The position numbers and the translations under genes were made by a program. The notes below the pieces were generated by a model. That model saw only the letters and a program-made list of their open reading frames with translations. It searched no databases and had not been told where the DNA came from. DNA of 64,000 nt from Paralichthys olivaceus (lineage: Eukaryota > Chordata > Actinopteri > Pleuronectiformes > Paralichthyidae), in assembly GCF_024713975.1 (NCBI RefSeq), contig NC_091096.1, positions 6,637,501 to 6,701,500 of the forward strand, read 5' to 3'. Shown one piece after another: positions 24,701-37,700 of this stretch (positions are counted from its first letter, which is position 1; each line of letters opens with the position of its first letter).

Positions 24701-27700
24701 CGACTCAACATCAAGTCCGAGCAGGTCGGCAGAGAAGTCGCTCAGTAGAGGAGCATCAACAGCATCTGTGAGAGCAAAAGATAATTAACAATGTCTTAAC
24801 TTTGACTCACAGCTTCCTGTTCAGTAATTATCAATGTGACGGCTGAGATTTTTCCTCTGTCTTCCTCACCCTGTGTGATGATTGGCTGGTCGGTGGATGG
24901 GGGAGTGGTTATGACCGGCGTTCCCTCATCAGACAATGAACTGTTGGCGCACGCTGTCACACTGCACTCACCATCCCCCGCCGCTGAGTCACTCAGTCGT
25001 CTGTCGGGAAACAAATCAGGTCGGAATTGATCATTAAGAAAAATCCAAATATAGCTTTGATGTACTGGTGAGACCATCGTGGGAACACTGTCATCCTACC
25101 TGCTGTCTATGGAGAGGGAGAGGCTTTTGGTGAGAGGGGCAACTGTTTCCCTCTTCTCTCTGGTCATCGTTGGCAGTGACGAGGAAGAGGAGGCAGATGA
25201 GAAGATGGAGGCTGGAGAGTTGTCTTTCACAGAGTCTGAAGGGGGGTGGGGTAAGGAGGAGCAGGAAGAAGGATCAGTCACACCTTAGAGAATTTATACA
25301 AAGCAGTCCTTCAAAAACTAGTGTTCAGATGTTTTATCTTTACCTGTGTGGACACTGAACAGTAACTGGATTATAAAACAGGAGGTCTGTGTTTGTTATC
25401 TTTCATTGTTTACTCAGGCCTGCAGTCTACAGTTATAACCACAGTGAAGACAGTTGAGGACGATCGATATGGAATTTGTTTTGGGCTGATATCAAACGCC
25501 GGCTGACATATTATTTTTCAGTTTAACCATAAACCTACGAATAAAAAGAAAAAAAAACAAATATATAGAACTTGAATTAAGAAGATAAGCACGAACACAT
25601 GTAAACAGTCCAGGACAGATCCCCCACTGAGCTGGATTAAAATGTAACTTCATCACCAGAGAAAGAACAACAGGGAGGAGGAGGAGGAGGAGGAGGAGAA
25701 GCGAGTGGGGGATGAGGAGAAATGGTTTACTTAATGCACTACAGGAGGAACGAGGGAGGACAGGTGAAAACCACATGAACCAAAGAGAGAGGGGAGGACA
25801 CGACGGCAGAGGAGGTGAGGGGGGGACACATTGTAATTTCGGACTCACTCTGTGGGAGAGACGAGGTCTTGCTTTTCACCAGCGATAAATTCCTCTCCTG
25901 CAGCTTCTGGGGAAACACACGGTCACATTAACATCAACAGGCGTAAATCATACTTTGAAATATAACATAACAAATTCAGTCTATTCATGTCTATATCTAC
26001 AAATATTTTTAAAAGACCCCCCACGATACAATTATTGTGTTGTTCAACACATTCCAGGAGTTCTTTTGTCTCAAAGTGTTGGACAGTTCTTACTGTGCTG
26101 TATCCGCCTCCTCGCAGCCTGCCTCCATTTCAGGAATTGAGTTATGTATGTTTTGGCATTTTGTCTTTACATAGAATAACAGCGTGTGCCAGGAAACACA
26201 GGGACAGAAAGAAGGAATAAACTGATCCAGAAGATTTGAGCTGGGGATGTTGCAGGACACGTCTCAGACTAATGGATATGGTGAATAGACAGTAACAGAT
26301 TTCTGTGTCCTCAAAATGTAGAAGATGCAACATGAAAAGAGTGAAGGAGAAGACTGCAAGCTAATAACATAGACAACACCGCTTGATTGAAAGAATTCCT
26401 TGTGCCGACATTTTGCAAAGGAATGAAATGCACTTAAAATATTTGCCAGACTTCGTGGATGCAGAACATTTTTTTTTAATAAAAATTACAAAAAGTAAAC
26501 GTAACTTTTGTATTTGCATCTCCTTCGTTGATTCAAATTACGACACATCTTGTCTCTCATTCTGGATTATAGAAGCAGTAAAGAGTGGAGGATTTCCCTA
26601 CTTGAGGTTGAGCTGTTATTACACTCGATCCCACATTTCCTCTGACGCCACCTGCAGCATCTTTTTGTCAGAGCCTTTCTGTTCCGTGATTATGTCATCT
26701 GTTATTTTCTCAGAATTTATAAAGACAAGCAAACATGACCTATATGTGGAAAACTGGTGTGGAGAAGATTTTCCTACTGAGACATTGTTTGACTGATGAA
26801 ATTGTTTAAAAAGAAGCCTGTGTATGACTCGACTCATGTTCATGCAAATAACACCAGACTATCTGTATCTGAAAGAAAAACACACCATCAAACATGAATT
26901 GTTCTTCACTACACCAGCTGTTTCTTCCAGTGTTTGTTAAGTAATTTAGAGTGAACGTTCCCCTTAAACTATCATGTGACCATTCATCATTCTTGCTGGC
27001 TGGTTGGGTTTGGGATGGAATGAGGTGCGTGATGTTTGTGGTTACCTTTCCACAAGCTGCAACAGACTCTCTGCAGTTTTTATGGACATTCAGGAAACAG
27101 TCTGCAGAGATAAAAGCAAATCCCGGATAATCATCATCGGTTAGGTGATAATAAACAAGATTGTCCAGATGTCCCTGCTCTGTCTGCTCGGCTCCTAAAG
27201 ATTGATGCTAAATGTGTGGTAAGAGAATTGACTTCATGTCCTCTACTAAACAAAACATCAAGGCGACACGTGCGAAGAGATTTAGACAAACCCTAAACAG
27301 CTCACCCACCACAGGACATAAAACAACAGCACTGACAGTGTACTACTTACTGGAGCACTGCAGCAGCTCCTTCCCAGAAACGGACTTATCGCAGGCCACA
27401 CAGAGAGCAGGACCAGATGGAGACACTGGAACAAACTGGTGTCCGTTAGCGGCTCCTGACTTCTCCTTCCCCTCCTTCACCTCTTTCCCCTTCACCTGGA
27501 ATACAAGGCATTCAGCTGACGTTTACAAAAATCACCTGAACCACCAACGCAGAAACAACATGACGAGCAGCGGACAGGAAGAGGCCTGCGGCGGCTAAAA
27601 CACACCTGTTAAAGTGGAGTGAGCTGAGATATAGGAGCCTCTGAATGAGCGTTTGTGTTTACTTTGTTAAGGTCCACGGGGACGGCTGCTGTTGTGCTGC

Positions 27701-30700
27701 TTCATCCTGGGGGGGGGGTTCCTCTGTGCATGTGTGTGATAGTTCTGTGTTTATTTTCTAATCAAACTTTACATGGAAGTCTAAGAGTGCATGTTTGTTT
27801 TTGTTTTTTGACTGTTCGTGTGCATCGTGTGTGTCTGCACATACATGGAAACACGCTGTCGGACACATGCACACGTGTTTATAAGAGTATACTATGGAAT
27901 GTGTTTTGGTTGCTCACGCTGTGTGTGGGTTTGTGTGTGTGTGTGCATGCGTGTGTGTGTGTGTGGGGGGGGTCTTTGTATTATGTAAGAGGATATTTTC
28001 TCTGTGTCCCGTTGCTAAGACCTGAAGAGGGAGAATTTTCTCCCTCGCCAAATAAAAACACAGTGAACATACAATGGCTCCCCAGCAGTGGAATTCTGAC
28101 CTTGCTGGTCAGAGAGGTGGTAAACCTTTTACTGCACTGGAGTCAGGCTTTTTCCTCCAAAGTTCAACTGAAGGGACTTTTCAGTTATGTATTTAACACA
28201 TGCCGCTGAAATCTTAGCTGACAGAAATCACATTTTCCACTGGCGCCTACTGTGTCGCCTCACCTTGGTCTTGTTGCGGGTGCTGGACATCCTGCTCTTC
28301 AGGAAGCTGAAGGTCCGGCTGACTTTGTACTTCTCCGACTCGGCCTTAGATGGGATTATGTATTTATCCCACTCCTCGTCCTCGATCCTGTTTCAGGGGG
28401 GGGGGGGGGGCATTTCAGTAAGCAGTCATCACGACTCCTAGCATCATTTCGGCCTGTAGAAGACTGTGGGATTCAAACCCAACATGCACCCGTTTATAAA
28501 CCATATCACTGTTTGATTGGTTTTAATAAACTAAGGGCTGAATGTTCAGGTTACACTGGTGTCATGCTGGAGTGAAGGAATGTCCAGACAGTCTTCCAGG
28601 CCCCCTGGTCTGCAGATTATTACTCTTAACAACATGCTTGGCATGCTTGGAAGTCACTATGGACTCTAGAGGATACTATTTATAGTATGACCTTGGCAAG
28701 ATGCAATTAATAATGTGTCAACTATTTGTAGCAACTTATGCTAGTTACAGTAGAGAAAGGCAACAACAACAAATCATAAAGAAATAGAAGAAACACATGC
28801 AACAACTACACTGGGACACGACATTAAACGTGTTAACATGATTTATCTATGAAGAGTCATTTATGACCGAATGCAGCTGCAGAGAATCCGCGTGGTTAAT
28901 GGATGAGTTGGAGAATGATTTTATGACGGGGGTTAGAATGAGTTAAGCCACGCATGCATGGCTACGACGTTGCTTTGGTGAAAACATACTCTTTGAGGAA
29001 CTCTGTGAGGGTGAGGTGTTGGAGCGATGCGCTGCTCTCCTCCTCTGCTGACTGGGCCCGCTTACGGAAACCCAAAACCCTGCATGGATATAACACACCT
29101 CAGACCAGGTCGCTGTTGTTCAGCTCATCAGGAGACTCACAGTGTTAATGATACGTGGGACGTCTAAGATTAGAGTCTACAAATCGTTTCTGGGACGAAT
29201 AAGCTGATATGTATGGGGAAGCTAGATGGAGACAGGATTTACATGTGAATAGCCACATGTCTGTTAGTGATGCATATAACATTTTCACAAATGCTTAAGG
29301 CAACATCCCCATGTTGTTAACATCGTATGGACTGAGATAAAGTGAGGGACAAACATGAGCTGTTTTCAGACATGAACTGTGGAGGATGTCCAGACTTTCT
29401 CACACACACAGCAGCAGGAGATTATCCAATCAGACGTGTTCACAACAACACAGAAATCTCTGAGTGTTCAGTCCACAGACAGTCTGGACACTCTGACATT
29501 TTGAATTCACACATACAGACTCTCCGGAGTTCAGTGCATGTCTGAAAGCAGCTATCGTGAGTCCACAGTCTGGGGATCAAAATATTTTGGTATCAATATG
29601 TTCTTTTCTAAAATAATAATCTAATAGGATCATCTAACTAAAACAATCATCTAAAATGTTTCCACTGTTAGCGATGCATGGTCAAATATACTGCATTAGC
29701 ACATGATACGTTTATGAAAGCAGTGAGATGAGCTATGAGGTGAATTATAACATGAACATAGATTATAGTAGCAATGGAATAAAGTAACATAAGCAAACGG
29801 CAAATGTTAGGTAAGTACAAGTTATAGTCTATATGCAAAATGAATACTTAAATACTGTATGTACACACATTCAATATCATTACTGTGGTCTGGAAAGAAG
29901 CTTGATGTTTCTGAGGTTTTACGTTGAGGAAAGACAACATGAGATTTGCTCTTTGCTCGGGGTAATTTTGAGATTACAATCAGAGCATAGTCTGTCCGCG
30001 GCCTTGCAACAGGAAGTACGTCATATCCTGCATAGTCAGACCTTAACTACAGGTTGAATAGACACACACACACACACAGAGACACACAGACACACACACA
30101 GACACACACACACACAGACACACACACACACACCGGTGCCTAAAAACAGAGGAAGAGCTGAGCACGACCCTGCACAATGGAGTGGATCTTGCCTGAAAAG
30201 TCACACTGGCTTTTACCTCTTCTTTCTGGGCGTCTCTGTCAGGCTGAACGCTCTCTGCTCTGTAATGTAGAGTAACAATGACAGACAAATGAGTAAACCA
30301 GAAACACACGTCAATGAGACATCATTACAGAGTTCAAGACATTATTACAGAGTGAATCAGCCAAGGAGATTATAAACCATCATCACCGAATCAGAAATGA
30401 GTTAGAGGCAAATACAAGAACCCCTCAAAGAGTCTGCATTCAGCAAACCCCTCCAGAGAAAGAACAAACACAGCAAACGAGCTTTGCCTTGAAAGACCAG
30501 ATGAGTGTAAACATGGAAAAAATAAAGAGGGAAACAAAACATGTTCCCATAGGGAAGCAAAGAGAAACCTCAGAGTAGAAACAGCTCCTCCTTCAGATAA
30601 TAAGTTATGCAGAGAACATTTTCCAAAGCCTCAGGATTCCGACCTTTATTTGAGTCATTGCAGAGATGACAAAGTTTTTTTTTTGTGACTATTGTTTTAC

Positions 30701-33700
30701 TGCTAAGAAACAAGTCCTGGCATGAGGTTTTGGAGAACGTCTGCTTTTGATCATCCAGAAACTCTAAACAATATTTAATAAGGTCTTTATGGAGACAGTG
30801 ATTTATGCATTGCACATTTGTGAGTCACCACCAAGAACTAGATCTTACCCCAAACACAGAGCTGCACAATTTGGACGATGACGAGCAACATCATCATTTT
30901 GTGAAATAAGTTTACACCAAATGAAATGATTTGATTTCTCTATACAAGAATTAAATTGTGTTACTCCAGTTTTTCCATCTTGTAGAAATATAAACTATAA
31001 GCATGTTTAATATTTTATGTTTCTGAAATATAGCAGGCATGTCTTTGAATTGTGCAGCTCTTGATAATCAGCAGTTTGTCCATTGGTTCCCAAGAGAGAG
31101 CAAAAAGCCTAAATGACATGAATTGACCGACCAACCAGCAGCGTCCTTGTACTTACTAACTTGGTTGAGGCGAGAGAGCGATTTAGAGAGAGATAGAGCC
31201 TGAAGTAGAGAACGACCGCTGCTGCTGAACGCACCATCTACATGGGATAAAGCAACGCCTTAATGCTGCACACTCACTCACACACCCCAGTACTGGTGCT
31301 GCATCAAAGCTGACTGTAAACACACATATATACGCTCCACAAGTTGATATATGACACCTGTCTGCCCCCCCCCCCGTAAGACATGTGGCACATGTGTCCA
31401 TTCAGCTGGCTCCTGGGAACAGAAAGGTCACAGGGCCGAGGGGTCAAAGTTCACTCACCTTCTGCTAGGTCGCTGATGGCTGCGTCTCGGTTTAGCAGCG
31501 GCCGTGACAGCTTTGCTTTGGGGGAGGAGTAGGAGTAGGAGCGCAGACGAACCTCGGCTTCCTCCAGGTTCTGGTTGAGAAAAAAAGATCGAGAGGAAGT
31601 GATCAGGAGTGAGCACAACAAGTTCACAGGTTCGATCCTGTGAGGAGCACAAAGCTGCAGGGTTCCCAGATGAATTTGACTTTTAATGACAGTCTGGGCC
31701 TTCCAGCTGATGTTTCTCCAAGTTGTGTCTGTTGCAGTTAACTTCACTGGGTTTTTAGTGTTTTATTGTGATTGATTGTGAAGCATCTTCAGTAAAAACC
31801 CTGCTGTAAAAATATTTTAAAACCCTCTGCCAAGGAGGGGATGTTTTCACCCCTGTCCATTTGTTTGTTGTTAGGCAAGATTACATAAAAACAACCAAAG
31901 GGATTTCCATGAAACCTGGTGGAGGGTCAGAGAAGGTTTTATTTTGGTCCGAATCCAAAATCTTTTTCATCACTTGCTTTAACATTGCGAGATAATAATA
32001 AATACTAAGGGAACTGATATCTAAGAGCGTGTGAAATTTAGTGCAGCTTGATTGAATTAAAAGGGACTTTTGGGCCTTGCTGCAGTTTGCGCTCTCATGA
32101 GAGCCATTCTAGTTTCTAGCTTTTAAAGTTAAATAATTAAATGGAAGTAGGATACATAAAGTCTGTTCTGCACATGATGACACTGTGAAAAAAAAGTAAT
32201 TCAATTAGTTTACAAAAGTCTGCATCAGTAAGAGCAATCAAAGAAACGTTTGAATCTCATGTCTTTGGGCCAATATAGTCATAAAGTAATCTTTGGAATA
32301 AAGATGTGGGAGAACACGCTGAACGTCTAATATTACGTGTTTTCGATGAGGGTGTACCTTGGTGGACGTCTGTGTGCTGTTGGAGTGTGTGTGGTCTGGT
32401 GATGTGTCGAAAGAGTCCCTCTCCTCTCCGGAGCTGGATCGCAGGAAGGACCGCTGCTTTAGAGATGAGCAGGGGTAGGAATGTCCCAGTATGTCCTCTT
32501 CCCCACTGTCACACTCGAAACTCGGACTATTTATATACATAGACACACAAAAAGGGAAACTCACCCACATGCTGAGGTTATGATCCTGCAGCTACAACAG
32601 CCTACATGGTTAAATTATATATAACAGAGTTGTCGACAAATGTGCTGTGTTCATGTTTCTATCAACAAAAAAAAATGAAACTGGAGAATTAAATTAAATT
32701 TAGGTCTGTTTTTCAAAATTAGCTCAGTCTGATGTCCAGGACTGAGCTGAGGAGGCAGCAGAGTTGGATCCTAAAGTCTTGTACACTACAAGATACCATG
32801 CTGATTCTGTCTCCATGATAAACATTTATTATAGATCAATGCAGATAATCTCCATTATCTTAAGAAACTGAAAAATATCATCATCATTGCTTCAATCAGG
32901 CAGTGGTCAGGCTTTAAATCAGGCAGCTTCTGTCCCGACACAGAAGATCCTGCAGCTCTGAGGAAACTGGAAGGAATGTTCAGCAACTCAACACACAAAC
33001 AGCTCAATTGTGTCCAGGCTTCCTGTCACTTTCCGCACCTTCACTGACGACAATCGCTGCACCAAAGAAAATAACACTTTGCTGAAATTCCAGACAGATG
33101 ATGGTTGGTTGTCTTAATCTGAGTTGGTCACAGGAATGTTTATGTTTCTTATCAACGAGATCAAAGGTTCTACATTGGTGCAGACGTTCAATCAACTGAT
33201 TCGATTTTACATAATAAAATAAAATAAAGGAATTCAGTTCATATTCTCAAATTAAAAGTTCTTTAATGGAATCCTTGTAAACAGTTGACCCTTTGAGTTT
33301 GTTTACAGCAGCAGTAGTGTCCTACCTCAGACCCCGGCTAGGCTCAGTCATGCTGCATCCCCTTCGATTCAGAGCAGGAGATGCTGGCAGGCCCAACTGT
33401 CTCTGACGCCTCTGTGCTCCTTCGAACAAACGGAAAGCGGAAGCCAGGGGGGAGGAAGGAAAAGATGGGGAGGCAGCAGAGGGAGAGTGGGGAGAGGTGC
33501 GTGGGGATGGCTCCCTGTGATTCTTCGGGCTGGGGCCTTGGATTCCCCGCTCCTCACTGTGGGGCGAGGATGTCTGCCGGCTCCGGGAGCAGTTCCCTGA
33601 GTCATGGGGCGTCATGGAGGAGTCCCAGCACTGGCTGCCAACATGGGCTGTAGGGCTCACCTCCTCCTCCCCTGGAGAGCGGTAACTGATGTCAGCGTCT

Positions 33701-34230
33701 TGCACCTGGAACAGAAAAGCGAGAAATTGAAGGCAAGGAAGACAGACTTCACTGAGTGATTTGTAGCAACGGTAACGGAACATTTTACATCATATTAACC
33801 AAAACTACTTTTGACCGGATGACCTAACTATGTAACATACACTTTATAGTGTTTACTTAGAAACAGCAAAGAAAGAAGAATTAATTTCTGCTTAACTCAC
33901 CTGGTCCACCAGCATGGTGTTGGTGTACACTCGGTCTTTGCCGTGTATCATCGCTGACAGTCGGGCAGCTGCTGCCAGAGTCGGAGAGGAGGCCTGGCTC
34001 TCCCTTATGGACTGGCTTTTCTCTACAGAGAGGAAGGGAGCCACAGAGAGAGAGAGAGTGGGTGAGAGAGCGGGGGTGAGAGAGCGAGCGAGAGAGAGAG
34101 AGAGAGAGGATTTTTCAATATTACATTTTGTTTCCACAGCAACACGGAATAACTTCTCACAAACACAGGAAGTGACATAGACATCCTGGGCAGTTGCATA
34201 TCATTGTTCTGGACCAAGAGTCTCTGTATG

Positions 34231-34278
<48 letters not shown>

Positions 34279-34711
34279 CTTTAACCTACGGAGTGAGGAC
34301 ATTTTGGCCGGTCCTCACTTTGTGACCCCCCTTTAATGGACTGTTTGGGGGTTAAGACTTGGTTTTAGGGTTAGAATACGGTTTAGGGGTTAGGCATTTT
34401 GTTTGGATGGTTAGGGTTAGGGGGTAGGGAATGCATTATGCCAATGAATGTCCTCACTAAGACAGAAGTACAAACGTGTGTGTGTGTGTGAGACTCTTTA
34501 CACACACACGTGAATGGGTGTGCATGGAGTTGTGAGTGGGCATCTGTAGGCATGTTTTTTCCCCCCACCCAACCTTCGATACAGTGGCTGAGTGGAAATA
34601 AGTCCCGGTGAGCACACAGTAGCATTGACTGGAGCCCTCTCAGCACAGTGGAGTCACTGTGAGCCGTCAGCCTGGTTTCGCTGTTAAACAGGAGAAAACA
34701 CTCCTGCTCTC

Positions 34712-34750
<39 letters not shown>

Positions 34751-37700
34751 ACAGCTCCCTCCGGGATGTCGCTCTGCACAAAACAGCTTCTGCACAACAC
34801 ACTTTCTCAATAAGTATTTGCAGCCTAACGTTATTAACCAAAGCGCTCGCGACAACGAGGCTTTGATGAGGCATTTATGCAGCACAGTGAGATATTGTTC
34901 AAGCTTGTTTGTACAATGTCGAAAAACTTAACACAATAAAGAGTGAAACTAATTGTGGCAGTTACATAAGCAAAAATAAAATCATGCTGAAATAAAAGAA
35001 AGAATCAACTGAGTAAAATACTGAACATGAACTAAACACAATTTGACTTGACACTGATCTTTAGTGAGTGGATACTGGAAAACAAGGATCATGTGATGTG
35101 ATCAAAAGTTCCAGAGCAGCAACTAAATGGACCTGAAGCCGGGATTCTTTGTCTTTTGATGTTTTCGAACGTCTTAAACATCCCTGAAACTCAACTGTAA
35201 AACCAATATGTACAAAACCGGTTTAAATGCAAAAATGAAAACGCAACTGGGCAAGCTCAATCTGCTGATGAAGATCATGTGACATGATCGAAGCCTCCGA
35301 AACAGCTACTGACCGGGATTTGTCAACTGCTGATTTCAAGGTCCAACAAAAACTGGAACTCCCTCAGCGTGTGAAGTTCCAGATGTGCAGCAGTTTCCAA
35401 TGGGTTTTACAGAACATGACATTGTTACCTTTGTTTGTTTGTTATTTAGCAGGATGACACAAACACCATGAATACTTCCTGGTTCTTGACAACATCAAAA
35501 TCAGACGTGTTCATAGGATTTACATTTATGATTGTGTGCAATCTGGTGTGGAAAGTATATGTCAGTTTCATAAGTGGGCTGTTGGACCTTGGCACAGTTA
35601 TGTGCTCCACTGAGTGAAATTCTAGATTTCTATCTAACTGTGGAAGGGGGATTCTGAATGGAGACAAAATCACTTTGATCAATCATGAATCAGAAATCTG
35701 GTCTATGGACGTTACTGATGCCAATATTAGAGTGTAAAACATTTCCCATAATGATATACTGGCCAATAAAGACCCTTATGACAACGACATGTAATTTATA
35801 AATTATAAATTTTACAATAAAGTCTAGAAAACAACAGAAGTTTTTCTAATCATACCTGGGGCCAGTCACTACCAGAACTAAGAAAATGACATCACCAAGA
35901 TAATCTGCCCCCAGTTTCCAGTGAAGCTTCTAATGACGCTCACAGACACACGTTGTTGGTTATATTCTGCTGTTCATGGGTTATGACTGTATAGGTGCAG
36001 TATTTAAATTTCACAATCAGCTGAGTATTCACTGTAAAAAAGACATTTAAAACTCATTGGTGACCGGTAGTGATGGTGAAGCCTCAGTAGCCCAGTTATA
36101 TTATTATATTCCTAATGACAGTCTCACCTTACAAGGGTAATGCAATGGCTGCAATGATGCCAGCAATGCCAAAACATATGTTTGACTTTTCCACTTAAAC
36201 CCTTTAAGCAGCTATTAAAACAGGACTCGACAGTCTTCTCTCAAAACAAATCCAAAGTTCCTAAACTGCAGGCACCGCAGAATAAGAAGAGTCCAGCATC
36301 TGTAACAGAGAATAAATCAGACCAACAATTGGCTGTGCTTCCTGTAGGCGGTGAATCCAATAAATCTAAGAGGCAACAGGGAGTCGAGCAGACATTGATG
36401 AGGACACCAGATGATCCCTGTTCCATCCACATCAGATGTAAGGGAGCAGACTCAGGTTCAGCCACTGCAGGATACACAGCTCTGCCTCCCAACAGCTGCA
36501 GTATCTCTCATAATGCACATCTCCCACAACCTGAATATAGTGTGAGTTACTCCAGCGTGAAATTAGCAGTAAATGGTAAAAATATATAGATTACATCTGT
36601 TGTTCTGCAAGAATAAAACCCCTGTAGATCCATAGGACTGTGCATAAACCTGAATTCAGGTCAACAATACCTGCACAAAGTCAGACCTTCTCCTATGGAT
36701 CGCAGGATTATCTTTAGTCTAACTTCAAATCCAGACACGGGGGGCAGATCCTGCGTGAGGGTCAAAGTGCTGTTTGAAAGCAGATAGTGTTTCATATAAA
36801 CCCACTTCGGGGACTTGACAGACAGGCCTGATGGTTCAAGCTCTGGGCCAGATCCAAAGCCACAGCTGGCTGCCACGGGCCCGATCATTCACACACCTCT
36901 GACCCATAAACACCACCTCAGTGAACATTACTGTCAGCCGCTGCGATCTGGGTTTAGCATTAGTTAACTGGGGAGAATAACAGAGACGCAGGGAGTTCAT
37001 ATTACTAATAAGTTAAAGCCGCACAAAATCAATCTTTCTGCCGGAGAAGCCGAGACAAGAGAACTCCATCTGCAGGTTGCCATTTCAAAGAAAGTTCCAA
37101 AGAATGCTGAGTCGTGTGTGGGACTGTTTGTGTCGGGGGGGGTTGCACACAGAAATTATATTTGGAGTGATGTGATATTCAGAGCATGTCCCTGAGTGAG
37201 AGCCAACCCTATACAGTAGCAGAGCCTGCAGCAGCGGCAGCAGTGAGAAACGCATGAGAGCCGGAGCTTTACAGAGAGCCAGACAAAGACAGCAGTCACT
37301 GCCAGGTTTCCAGCACAGGGCAGTTAAACACAGAGAGTGACCCTTCAACCCATGCACACCCCTGGGAGAGAGAGACTGAGGAAGGCAGGATGGAGGGGGG
37401 GGGCTGTCACAAGGCTTCTTTCTCAAGCTTCACTCTAATTTAGAAACTGCACGGCAAAACAAAAAGTTCAACATAAACATAGAATTATCATTTCTAAGAG
37501 CATAAACACCTCAGCTTGTTTATTGTGATTACAAGAGGATCATTCGTCCATGCTGCCCCTTTCTTTTATGACGTAACTCTGGTTTTATGCACGGCACTAA
37601 ACAACTGTCACTTTGGAGAGAGCTGGGAGAAATTAGGAGCAGAGTGAAATAATAAGCCGAGTCTAAAAAAGGAGAGAAAATAATCACAACAGAGGGGGTT

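Noticed and set aside
27655-28209. 184-codon plus-strand frame
   Set aside because: It runs through G and GT-rich low-complexity sequence in an arhgef28 intron, is rich in Cys/Val from GTGTGT, and has no splice or domain support.
31610-31650. GGTTCGATCC, resembling a tRNA T-arm
   Set aside because: No matching A-box, acceptor stem or anticodon arm at the right distance on the same strand.
36182-36589. 135-codon plus-strand frame in the large arhgef28 intron
   Set aside because: Mixed composition but no motif, no splice sites and no transposon similarity that I recognise. This length is expected by chance in 64 kb.
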